Positions 47,109 to 56,060 of a DNA stretch of 64,000 nt are shown piece after piece (positions within the stretch are counted from its first letter, which is position 1; each line of letters begins with the position of its first letter). Both the position numbers and the translations under genes were made by a program. The notes beneath the pieces were generated by a model. That model did not search any database and was not told where the DNA came from. It was given only the letters and a program-made list of their open reading frames with translations. This DNA is from Coptis chinensis (Eukaryota > Streptophyta > Magnoliopsida > Ranunculales > Ranunculaceae). The DNA lies in NCBI GenBank assembly GCA_015680905.1, contig CM027384.1, forward strand, positions 63,991,001-64,055,000, read 5' to 3'.

Positions 47109-47887
47109 GTGAGGACGGAAAAGAAAGGCAAACCGTGTACTAAAGGATTAAAACTGCATTGTTCACTTCACTCCACTGCAGCAAAGAGAGGCGAGAAAAT
47201 TTCTGATTCTGCCTTCGGATATAACAAACAGAGAAAAAGGAATTTATCTCCATCTAAGAGACCAAGCAGTCCTGTGAGAAATACAACGAAGCACGATAAT
47301 CACACTGGGAAAAGTAGGAAGGTGTATGATGGTAATGAAAAAAACAGAAATGAACGAGTGAATAAAAGTCACTTGATGTTTGATAAGAATGCTAAAGAGG
47401 GTTCAACGGTTTGCTTGGAGCAACGAGCTGAGCTTGGTAATTATATTTCCCGATCTTGTGCTTTTATGATCCATCAATCACATTTCTTTTTAAAAGGAAT
47501 TATGTTATCGTGATTGACACCAGTAGTTGTTTGCATCCCACAGAGTCTGTGACTAGAAGATCAGTCTCATTCCGCGAAAAAGAAAGAGACGTTTTAGAGG
47601 CCACAAATTTTACATCTAAAAACCCCTTCTGCTGGGTCATATGTCCGTGGGTGGCTTAAGCTGGTGAGATCCGTAAAATCAAATACTGATTGAGTCCTGC
47701 TGTTGAGGCAGTGCCACTTGACCAAATTGACGCAAGCCAGGTTCAGAAAGGACTGGCGGAATTAACCAGAAGCTGTTTGTTTAATTGCATACATGAGGTA
47801 AGCATATCTTGAAGGTTTTATTATTAGTGATTTTAATCAAATATTAGTTATTTAAATTTATTTATGACAGTGATTTTTTCCTTTTAG
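47109..47887 (+). other. CACTA-2 linker between B3 and Ulp1 sequences
   Basis: Several short open frames with basic and Ser-rich composition (for example KQRKRNLSPSKRPSSPVRNT, 47225-47280) are separated by stops. An exon ending in ATGAG with a GTAAGC donor (47798) leads into the Ulp1 exons. Its frame upstream is closed, so a clean link to the B3 part is not shown. Confidence 0.5.
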
Positions 47888-48878
47888 AATCCTTTACAGT
47901 GAATTTGTGAGCTGCTGCCGTGACATCGTTGGATTTGTTAATCCTTTATCCTTTACAAGAGCAGATGGAACTGCTAAAACTGAAATTATTGTAGAAACAT
48001 TGCGGAATGCAAGTGCAAAGAAAATTGTTCTCATTCCTTACAATCCAGGGTAAGGACATAAACGATCATATCATAGTGTATTGTTTAAATTGATAAAACT
48101 ATCAATTATACTGATTGTTTTCCATTCTTTTTTTCCCCTTTCTTTTCTTTCATAGCGGCCATTGGATTTTAATTGTCATTGATCTATCACGTATGTCTTT
48201 CATTTGGTTGGATTCGAAGCATGGTGAACCAAACCCAGATATAGCAATATATTTTAGGAGGTGAGCATAGTTATATTTTTTGACATATCTTAACATTTTG
48301 AGGTACTACCATAGTGAAGGTACATAAAGGATTAAATTAAATGAAGTACTAAAGACGTCTCCAATTAGACTTCCCACTAGCGATTGTGAATTAAATGTTT
48401 TGCATTTATCTTATTATGAAGTGCGGTCCTCACATTGCAAAGGGTTGATGGGAAACGAGTTCCGTTGAAGTGGGACAAGATCAAGGTAAACAAATCCTAC
48501 ACATTATTGTCTTTTTCTTTGAAAAGTATATGTTTACATATGTTGTGAGTCTATATGTTAGGGCCCATATCAACCAGGTGGCACAGAGTGTGGGTATTAT
48601 ACAATGAAGTTTACGAGGGAAATAGTAGAAGCTTGTTCAACAGGATCATTTGAAAATAAGGTATTCGAAAGTTTTGACAAACTTTATTTGGCTCAACGAC
48701 TTCGCCTTATTCTTATATAGTAACTCCACATGTTGTGCTTTGACTCATCCAGATGAAAAATTTAGAACTGAAGGAGACATACACGCTAGATGAACTTGAC
48801 GGTGTTCGACTCGATATTATTCAGTTCATCCAGGAAAATGGGGTGTTTCAGTCGGAAGCGAATGAGGATGAGTTTTAG
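47888..48878 (+). CDS. Ulp1-type (C48) cysteine protease C-terminal domain in CACTA-2, splice sites intact
   Basis: Five exons with GT..AG borders: 47888-48049, 48156-48260, 48422-48485, 48562-48660, 48753-48878. Joined, they stay open to the stop at 48876-48878. The catalytic set of the Ulp1/SENP fold is all present: His in YNPGGHWILIVIDL, Asp in FIWLDSKHGE, Gln in GPYQPGGTECGYY and Cys in the same motif. Family members cleave SUMO-like proteins from targets. Ulp1-like domains are also frequent in plant CACTA and MULE elements, where their role is unknown. The 5' exons and start are not resolved; the penultimate upstream exon probably ends at 47797. The lack of stops here contrasts with the decayed B3 part upstream. 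Whether it is expressed is unknown. Confidence 0.87.
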
Positions 48879-49452
48879 CTATGTTCGGACCCCTCCAGCT
48901 TAATTTATGAGTCTTACCTTTTTAATTTATGAAAAGGAATTTGAAGCTAGTTTGTTTTCTTAGTGCACTCAAAAAATTAATGGAAGTTTTTTTTTTATTA
49001 TTATTATCTTTTTTTACAATGTTTGATAGTTTATTGTTCATTTTGGAATTTGTTGGGAAGATGGAAATGTTGTATGTAGGCAGGCTGTGTAAATTTTGTT
49101 ATGCAGGTTCGGTTTTTAAGTGGAAGACTGTTACTATATATATATATATATATACCACGGTTTGGCATAAACCGTAGTGTTTAGTATAGCTATATACCAC
49201 GGTATTATAACACATACACTAATATAAACCACGGTTTCAATAGCTTATATGTCACGGTTCTGTTGACAACCGTGGTATATAATGGGCATACAAACCACGG
49301 TTCTTTGAAAAACCGTGGTATCCGTTAAACATATATACCACAGTTTTGCTATTATTATATACCACACCACCTATTGTCACGGTTGTATAACAGTGATAAA
49401 TATATATATACCACACTTAAAAACAGTGGTATAAGTGTCATTTTGTAGTAGT
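48879..49452. other. CACTA-2 right end
   Basis: 3' flank of the protease gene, a (TA)n microsatellite at about 49135-49155, then subterminal CCACGGTT/AACCGTGG motifs to the terminus. Confidence 0.7.
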
Positions 49453-50005
49453 ACGCACAAAGCAATGGACAAGCAGAAGCCACGAACAAATCAATCAAAT
49501 AAAATTTGCAAAAGAAGATAGAAAGAAATAAAAGCTAGTGGCCAGATCAACTCAAAATATTTTATGGGCATACAGAACAACAGCCCGACTCAGCACTGGA
49601 GAATCTCCTTTTACACTTTGCTTTGTAATTGAAGCAGTCATACTATCCGAACTAACAATCACCACCACACAGTCGGATGTCATTGAATTAGGAATGAATG
49701 ACGACATTTTGTGAAAAGAAATCGACCTTTTAGAAGAAAGAAGAGAAAACGTTGCAATCTCCCTCGCTCATTATCATCAAACTATTCAACGATCTTACAA
49801 TAAGAAGGTCGTACCAAGAGCATTCCAAGCAGGCGACTTAGTCCTCAAAAAGACACTGGAACCAGCTAAGCTAGATCCAACTTGGGAAGGACAATACATA
49901 ATCCATAAAGTCGTAGGGAATGGGGCATACTGGATCAAAACTCAGCTCGGTGACCTGCTCCCTTGTCCATGGAACACAGCTTTACTCAAACAATTTTATC
50001 AATAA
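49453..50005 (+). pseudogene. Gypsy-1 integrase, C-terminal part after CACTA-2
   Basis: It resumes as YAQSNGQAEATNKSIK with the third catalytic residue (Glu in QAEATNK), followed by stops and frame changes. Then come SYNKKVVPRAFQAGDLVLKK, KLDPTWEGQYIIHKVVGNGA and LLPCPWNTALLKQFYQ with a stop at 50003-50005. This is the usual C-terminal domain of Tat-like integrases. No chromodomain is seen. Confidence 0.87.
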
Positions 50006-50755
50006 TTCTTGTAAATAATGTTTCAAGAAATATGAATACAAGTAGCTTGTTTTCTTCAAAATTTTCTTCTATAGGAATTAACAAGCAACTACACTCATTA
50101 TACGACCTGGGCAAACATTGATCAGTCCAATCCAATCAAAAGGACCCCTCAAAGGTCCACAAATCACCTTAATGCCTACAAAAGGATTAAGTGAATCAAC
50201 TGTAATTACCACTCAATAGCTAGTTATCAGTTAAATCCAATCAAAAGGACCCCCAAATGGTCCACAAATCAACTTATGGCCTACAAAAGGTTTAAGTGAT
50301 TCAACTATGATTACCACTCAAAGGTTAATCAACAATCAAATTAAATCCAATCCAAGGTTACCCCAAAAGGAATCACTCAATCAACTTACACACCTACAGG
50401 CATGAAGTAATCTAGGCATCGACTAGGTGCATCAATCAAAGCATGGACATATAGGTACGACCTGCAAGCAATAGGCGATCTAGCACTATACGCCCTACCA
50501 CAACACACCTTAAGCAAGCCGTAAGATGAAGTAGGTCGTCAAATAATGAACAAGAAATCATGAAGATAGTCAAACTCATTTCAAATTCGTAGATAATCTC
50601 AATTCAAAGCAATTAAGTAAATTAACTACGTTACTTATTACCTAAATAGGTTAGACACTAGAGGCCCCCAAGTTATTCTGGGTAAAACAACCTCAGTATC
50701 TCCATCAAATAATAAGTTTGCTCAAACCTCTGTTTTACGACAAAACCCAAAATCA
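50006..50755. other. Gypsy-1 spacer between integrase and antisense ORF
   Basis: Contains three or four copies of a block with CCAATCAAAAGGACCCC, TCCACAAATCA and TTAAGTGA(A/T)TCAACT (about 50130-50390), an internal tandem repeat of about 120 bp. No coding sequence. Confidence 0.7.
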
Positions 50756-53110
50756 TCAATTCACATGAGACATATTCTCCACATTTAGAGGGTCAATGTC
50801 CCGACCCTCTTCCACAACCTTATCAGTAGCTGATTCAACAGCGAGACTAGTTACGACAGCATGGACATTATCAGGTCGTTCAATTATCTTACCAGCACAC
50901 AAGTCAGTTGACGTCTCAGGTCGTTTACTCGCATCTGCAGCAGTGCCTCCCACAGCACATGCCGCAACACCACTTTTGACAGACTGCTTCAGGGCCTTGT
51001 ACTTCTGTTCTAACTCATTGTAATCTTCCACCATAATGTACACTTCACCACCCTCGATCTGGTCAACCAACTCATTGTACAAATTTTCAGCTTTTTCTAC
51101 AACAGCCTGAGAGCACTTATACTCAGCAATCCAGTGCGCTACCTCAACCTGAGCAGAATCAAGAGATGGTTGCAACAAAGCCAGTTTACCGGACAAATCA
51201 ACGACCTGAGCTCTCAAACTAACAACCTCAGCTCTTTCTTCTTCTTAGACAGCCACCATTCGATCATACAGCTTATTTGCACTCTCCAGCTCTTTCTTGT
51301 ACATCTCAAAGATTACCGCCATTTCCCTCAACTTCTTATACCCATCCAAAATCTACAAAGGCAACAGAGAAAGTTAGAGTTCAATAGCTTACATCAACAA
51401 AACAAAGCTTAGATCGGATAAATACTTACAAAACAAAGAGACCAATCCATATCCTTCAAATTATCCTCCACATCCTTCCCCTCATCAAGCTCCTTCCTAT
51501 CTCTATCCAGTAATATACTTTCGAGCAAACCATTGGCAATCAAATGTGACTTAAAGCAGCTACAATCACTATTTTTCACCAAATGGGACTTACGACTTAT
51601 AGGATCGGTATAAGTAACCGTCCTATCCAGCAAGTCAGCCTTACCTTTCTCCTTCCCTTCATACACACTCCCACCCCATTTGCATCTCTGCATAATATGC
51701 TCAGCATCACTAGCCTTTCTCTTACCCTTAGCATCCCTCCCAACAATATCCACCTCCAGCTCCTTCCAATCCATTCTTTTTAGAGGAGCCCGACCTGAGG
51801 AAGAACGTTCACCCCTAGTAACAGGACGTTCTTCACTTCCAGACTCAGGTCGCATCCTCCTAGCCCCCTTAGGCTCGCCACCTTCAGTTCTCCTCTTTAA
51901 TAGAGGCCTCCAAAATTAAGGGGGAACATCACCACTTCCTCCATCACTTCCACCTCAACGTCCACCTCTCTCTCTATCATTTTCACCTCCCTCCACAGGT
52001 CGTCTAGCCATAGGACGACTATCAGAACCTCCTCCAACATTTCTAGTCCCAGAAACAGGCCCCCTCCTTTGATCCTCTCTTTCCATCTCAGTATCCGAAC
52101 TAGAGTCAGAGACTTCAAGAATCAACTTTCGGGCCCTCTTTTTTTGCTTAACCTTCTTCAAGTTGATCTTCTCACCTCCACGCTTCTTGAAATAATGCGT
52201 AACCTCTCCCAAAATAGATTGTTTCTTCGCCCAACTCAACCTAGCAAACTCTTCTATAGCCCCGGTGTTCGAAAATCACGGATGCAACGTTTATATTTTC
52301 CACGAATAACAACCTCGCAAAAATCATAACATTGTCATATCAGCTGACCTACATACACAACGACCTATAACATAACGATCTACTGTTCATTTTTATAGTA
52401 CGATTCGCCAACTCCCATTTAGAAGCACAATAATTACCAACAACCAATAAAGGCATATGCCCCCAATCCTCCTTACTCACACCCATAATAACAGGAGATT
52501 TACCCTTCATCACCTAGAAACTAAAATTCAAAGCAGCCGACCTCTTCACAGAAAAGTGCTCAAGCACATCCGATAGACAGATGTTATAACTCCCATCATT
52601 CAACAAATCTAACATATGTAACACCCTCCAACTATTCCCCACGAACTAACAAGGGGCTGTCCCACAGAAGTTTAGAACCTCCAAAGTAAGACATGAGAAC
52701 GGTAGCCACAGCCTAGCCTTCATTTGACCATAACAAACCACAACACTCCCATCTCGAGGAACGTATTCCACGCCAAATACATTCCTCTCTCCACTCAGGT
52801 CGTATATTATCAGGTCGGACGTTTCCACACCAAACTCCCCCCTAAGATCAGCAATATTTCCCACCAACCCAGCAACTCATCTCCTGTCATCATCTCCACA
52901 GACGAAGACAAAGAAGCCCCTTCTTCACCACAAACCCTAACGCCACCACTTTCACCACTCATTTCCCTTCCCCTCGATCCACTCAACCTCACCTCACCAC
53001 TCGTACTGTTAGAAGTAATCAACATTTCAAAGCTTAACAAAAGAAAAACAAATCTTAAACCAAACAAGAAAATGCACCAGGTAGCAAAAAGTTTCAATTT
53101 TTTTTCTCTT
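50756..53110 (-). pseudogene. Gypsy-1 antisense extra ORF, decayed
   Basis: It runs opposite to gag-pol, between integrase and 3' LTR, as in Gypsy-2. From right to left: an N-terminal acidic/Ser-rich region (53097-52900, MKLFATWCIFLFGLRFV is only the open frame's edge); then VVCYGQMKARLWLPFSCLTL followed by EVLNFCGTAPC, which resembles the LPLHPLLRECL…F motif of the Gypsy-2 antisense protein; then MGVSKEDWGHMPLLVVGN and ANRTIKMNSRSL. A basic/acidic middle part follows (KKVKQKKRARKLILEVSDSS, 52239-51955, and RMDWKELEVDIVGRDAKGKR, 51855-51409). The end is coiled-coil-like (VDLSGKLALLQPSLDSAQVE, 51217-50756). Stops and frame changes separate these parts. Function is unknown. Confidence 0.68.
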
Positions 53111-53464
53111 TCTTTCTTTCTCTTTTCCTTTTTTTTTTTCTTTCTTTATGCTAAGCTTTGTACGCTTGACCTGTAGTCGAGATCATAATTAAGATACGAA
53201 ACCCCAAACAGGACAAACGATTGCTTTTCCCAGAAAACACAATCATAACTAATATCACACGTTGCCCACAAAAACGACGTAATTTGGGGCCCTGGGTTAA
53301 ATCCAAGCCTTTCTTCCCGCACAATTGCCAAACCACTCATTTTTCAAAAAAAAACCACCAGCTGTTGCCCACGTGTCACCCAATCCTTTATTACTTTCTT
53401 TCCAACTTTATTTTTTTTTTAACTTTTTCCTAAAAAGAGAAATATAAAAAAATAAAGAGGGTTG
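53111..53464. other. Gypsy-1 pre-LTR region
   Basis: T- and A-rich sequence with a polypurine tract AATAAAGAGGG at 53452-53461 just before the 3' LTR. Confidence 0.65.
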
Positions 53465-53937
53465 TGTTAGTACCCTCCGTTCTCAAACCTGTCACTACAA
53501 CACACATGTCTAATCCGCCAGGTCATATCCACACAACTCGTATATCACAAGGTCGTACTACGCCACAAGGACGTAGTTACGACCCAAAACCAAGACGTCC
53601 ACATACCAGATACAGGCATATATGGAACACAATGGATCTGCAACGGTTTTGAAGATCAGTCAAAGCACCACATAAGGAGACATTTACTTTGTAGCGATAG
53701 AAGTAATAGCGAATCATCAAGGGAGCGCAAAATATCGATCTGCACTTAACAACGGTCTAGAGCAAATAAGAAAAGTCAGCTCAACGCCTATAAATAGAGA
53801 GAGATGAACTACATAAGGCTTGATTCAGGTTAACCTAAGGAACCTGTTACGTAAGCAATTCTTCTCCAAAGGAAGAGCACAGCCATTTCCATCTAAATCT
53901 TAATCTCAGTTTGTAGACAAAGCTACATACCAAAATA
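53465..53937 (+). repeat. Gypsy-1 3' LTR
   Basis: 473 bp, matches 23985-24456 over its whole length with scattered substitutions. The TATA-like CTATAAATAG lies at about 53789-53798. Ends AAAATA where the 5' LTR has AAAACA. Confidence 0.95.
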
Positions 53938-53942
53938 GAACT

Positions 53943-54205
53943 TTCTTGAGCACATGCAAACCATATTAGCTGAAGATGATGATGAAGTATCTGAAAGTGT
54001 TGGGAGTTCTTGAGAGTGATATGGTGTGAGTGAACGTTATTGTTCCTGTCATGCTCTGTTTCCAGTTTTTTTCATGTCTATGTTGCAGTGTTGTTCTCAG
54101 TTGATCTATTAATGTTTTTATCTATTAATGTGGTTTGTCTATTAATGTGCTGGATGATTCTAATTGAAAGACAAACATAAAATATTTCCATTCACAAATT
54201 CTAAA
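53943..54205. other. MULE interior right of Gypsy-1
   Basis: The first 70 bp continue the frame interrupted at 23984. The rest holds TCTATTAATGT(T/G) repeats near 54104-54140. Nothing else is recognised. Confidence 0.45.
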
Positions 54206-54527
54206 CTAAAAAAACCAAACAAAATAGAGGATTTCACTTGAACCAAGTACAGGAAAGTAAGCAAAGAGAAATACAATGATCAACGTTTTAATATCAAATC
54301 TTCCCCTCATTAGAGCAATCTCCCTCCTCAATTGTTCAATTTGTTGAAGTTTAGCTTTAGTTACCATGGGTGGATCGATCCACTCGAAGTATCCACATTT
54401 TTCAGGATAGAATCGACAACCCAAGAATCTCCTCCCTGGATTTTTTTTATGTTCTTGAAACTCTCATCATTGGGTGATACCCACAAAAACAATACTTGCC
54501 GCCGGAGTTCACAAAAGCAGCAGACAT
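54206..54527 (-). pseudogene. GRF-type zinc-finger protein of the MULE, one frameshift
   Basis: On the minus strand an ATG at 54527 opens MSAAFVNSGGKYCFCGYHPM, then hits a stop in an A-rich run at about 54451-54460. One frame over, the sequence reads NPGRRFLGC, then RFYPEKCGYFEWIDPPM, which completes a GRF zinc finger (CxCG … NPGRRF.GC … CGYFEWxD). A coiled-coil segment (KAKLQQIEQLRREIALMRGR) and a hydrophobic C-terminal segment (LIIVFLFAYFPVLGSSEILY) follow. This domain order is common in small plant proteins associated with MULEs. It starts about 250 bp inside the right TIR and runs towards the transposase, a convergent layout like mudrA and mudrB in maize MuDR, although the protein is unrelated to MURB as far as I can see. 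Confidence 0.87.
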
Positions 54528-54770
54528 TTGGAGTTGACCTCAAAAAAAGCAATTTTGAATTAGACAATTACATAACCCACAATATCAATTAAAGACACCA
54601 TATAACAAAAACACTTGAATGTTAGAGAAAATCTATTCAATTGAAATAAACTTGGAGAATATATATATATAGTACGTGAAGAAGATGACTGTTGGAGAGA
54701 AATGGAAGATGGGTTAATTGCAGAGATGTCGCATGCTGACCGTTGGATCTGATGTTGTGGGAAAGTTAGT

Positions 54771-55501
54771 GTCACGTGAGGAGTGTGTGGTTTAGTTAGT
54801 GATGATGTGGGTTACAAGGACACCTCAACACTTGCCCGACCACTTGCCAGGTGTAGTTTGATTGGATTACAAATCATTAAAATGAAATTCTATGCATGAA
54901 AAAGAAGTTGTCACATCCTCTTTCAGGTACCGGAATTTTGTGTCCCAAACATACCTGCTTGCGCTCTTCAAGTGCAGGGTTTAGAGCATCTTTAATGGTG
55001 AGACCTCTTGAGCACCAAGCACCAAATTCTTGAAAATTTGGTGTTTTTCTTATTTAATGGTGAAACCTCTTGAATACCAAACCAAAAAAATACCAAACCA
55101 AACCCCAAATCGGCCAGAATTTAGTGTTTGCTTTGGTGTTGAACCAAATGTACGGCGCGGTGTTTCGAACACCGCATGGGCAAAAACACTTTTTCATTTC
55201 TGGACAAAAACAAGCCTCTATTGTGGGCTTTTCTCTCGCGGTGTTCCGAAAGCAGCGGCCGTGTTGGGCTTTATTTGACGCGGTTTTGGAAACAGCGCGA
55301 CGTATATTTGGTGCTCACTTTTTGATGTTTCCACTGAAGTTGTTTGGTGTTTATTTGGTTTGGTGTTGGTTTGCTAAAAAAAAATTGGTGTTTTTTAGGT
55401 CTCACCATTAAAGATGCTCTTAGATTGGCTAAAGTGAACTTCAGGCCTCCGCTAATGATCTTCGACAAGTTCAAGGGTCATAACTGCCTTTTTTTTTTTC
55501 C
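54771..55501 (-). repeat. MULE right terminal inverted repeat, split by a MITE
   Basis: About 292 bp after removal of the MITE and its duplicated TTA. Pairs with 18575-18862. The terminal run is longer here (CC plus an 11-T tract). Confidence 0.9.
54984..55419. mobile_element. Harbinger-like (Tourist-type) MITE in the MULE right TIR
   Basis: The ends GAGCATCTTTAATGGTGAGA and, inverted, GAGCATCTTTAATGGTGAGA are identical over at least 22 bp. TTA is duplicated on both sides (54981-54983, 55420-55422), and the MULE left TIR shows the uninterrupted sequence. 436 bp, no coding sequence. Internal GGCGCGGTGTTTCGAACACC-like palindromes are present. A diverged relative is at 12990-13480. Confidence 0.95.
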
Positions 55502-56060
55502 ATTAATAACCCTAAGAAATGTCATGCTAATGTGGACTGAAGCTGTGATATCTCCATTAATAACCCTAAGAAATTCTATAAACAACTGAATTTTTTTGCC
55601 CTAACCAGCTGAATAAATTAAATGCCGACACAAATGCTCAAATTCAGATCACGAAATGACTATGAGAAGGATTTGTGGAGTTTTAGAGCTTGAACTGTGG
55701 AGAGTGTGAGAGCTAGAGAAAGATGAAAAGTAGAGAAAGAGAGAAGTCTCTCGTTCTTCTTCTTACCTCCCTATGTCTTCTTGCTAAAAAAATCATAAAC
55801 TATATCCGTTAACTACTAAACACAATCTTTTCTTGCTAAAAGAATCATAGTCCGTATACACCTTACTTAGTTAGTTACTATATATGAACACAACCTTCTT
55901 CTTTCAAAACGACTCAAAAACCCTAAAACCCTGTATCCCTTAATTATAAGTACCATCTATATATATGGACGCAACATACACTCTCAAATCCCATCTTTTC
56001 AAAGTTTCTTCACCTCACATTTTGACAACAGCACCTTTTAAGTTTTAACAACCAACCAAG
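55502..56060 (+). promoter_or_regulatory. Upstream region of the pectate lyase gene
   Basis: CCATTAATAACCCTAAGAAAT occurs twice (55500-55520 and 55555-55575). A good TATA box, CTATATATATGG at about 55957-55968, lies roughly 95-105 bp before the ATG, leaving a leader of about 70 bp, so transcription probably starts near 55990. The MULE terminus lies about 450 bp upstream of this box. Confidence 0.6.

Larger units (their letters stand above)
41199..49452. mobile_element. CACTA (En/Spm) transposon 2 with B3 and Ulp1 sequences, nested in Gypsy-1 integrase
   Basis: The ends ACTACTACAGAATAACAC and, inverted, ACTACTACAAAATGACAC correspond to CACTACTACAA…-type CACTA termini with the outermost C lost on each side. 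Subterminal regions (41206-41350 and 49135-49440) carry many copies of ATACCACGGTT and AACCGTGGTAT in both orientations. The insertion splits the Gypsy-1 integrase between NQEF and YAQSNGQAEATNK. No exact 3-bp duplication is visible. Length is 8.25 kb including a 3.6-kb insertion. No CACTA transposase is recognised. The coding content is a B3-domain exon, degenerate linker sequence and a Ulp1-type protease gene. Confidence 0.85.
23985..53937 (+). mobile_element. Gypsy-1: Ty3/Gypsy LTR retrotransposon, Tat-like, host of two further insertions
   Basis: LTRs at 23985-24456 and 53465-53937 share start (TGTTAGTACCCTCCG), end (CATACCAAAA(C/T)A) and most positions between. The element is flanked on both sides by GAACT (23980-23984, 53938-53942). 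A TGGCGCCGTCTGCCG primer-binding site follows the 5' LTR, and purine-rich AATAAAGAGGG precedes the 3' LTR. Gene order is gag, protease, RT, RNase H (with a second RNase H region), integrase. Then comes a minus-strand extra ORF. This order and the dual RNase H are known from the Tat lineage. Removing Gypsy-2 and CACTA-2 leaves about 9.5 kb. The RT core is deleted and frames are broken, so the copy is dead. Confidence 0.95.
18575..55501 (+). mobile_element. Mutator-like element (MULE) with long TIRs, expanded by nested insertions
   Basis: The inner boundary is set by inverted termini: 18575-18862 matches the reverse complement of 54771-55501 once the MITE at 54984-55419 is removed. Shared blocks include GGCAGTT(T/A)TGACCCTTGAAC, CACAAAATTCCGGTACCTGAA, ATTTCATTTTAATGAT and CTCCTCACGTGAC. 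ATTAATA lies next to both ends (18568-18574 and 55502-55508), probably the remains of the 9-bp duplication. Without the insertions the element would be about 6.5 kb. It encodes a broken MURA-type transposase on the plus strand and a GRF zinc-finger ORF on the minus strand near the right terminus. Gypsy-1 (30 kb with its own insertions) lies between them. Confidence 0.88.

Noticed and set aside
42906-48878. B3 and Ulp1 sequences as ordinary host genes
   Set aside because: They lie wholly between paired CACTA ends that interrupt a Gypsy integrase gene, so they came with the transposon.
23985-53937. Reading the whole 30-kb span as one giant retrotransposon of the Ogre type
   Set aside because: Two inner elements with their own ends account for about 20 kb of the length, Gypsy-2 with an exact GAAAC duplication and CACTA-2 with paired termini.
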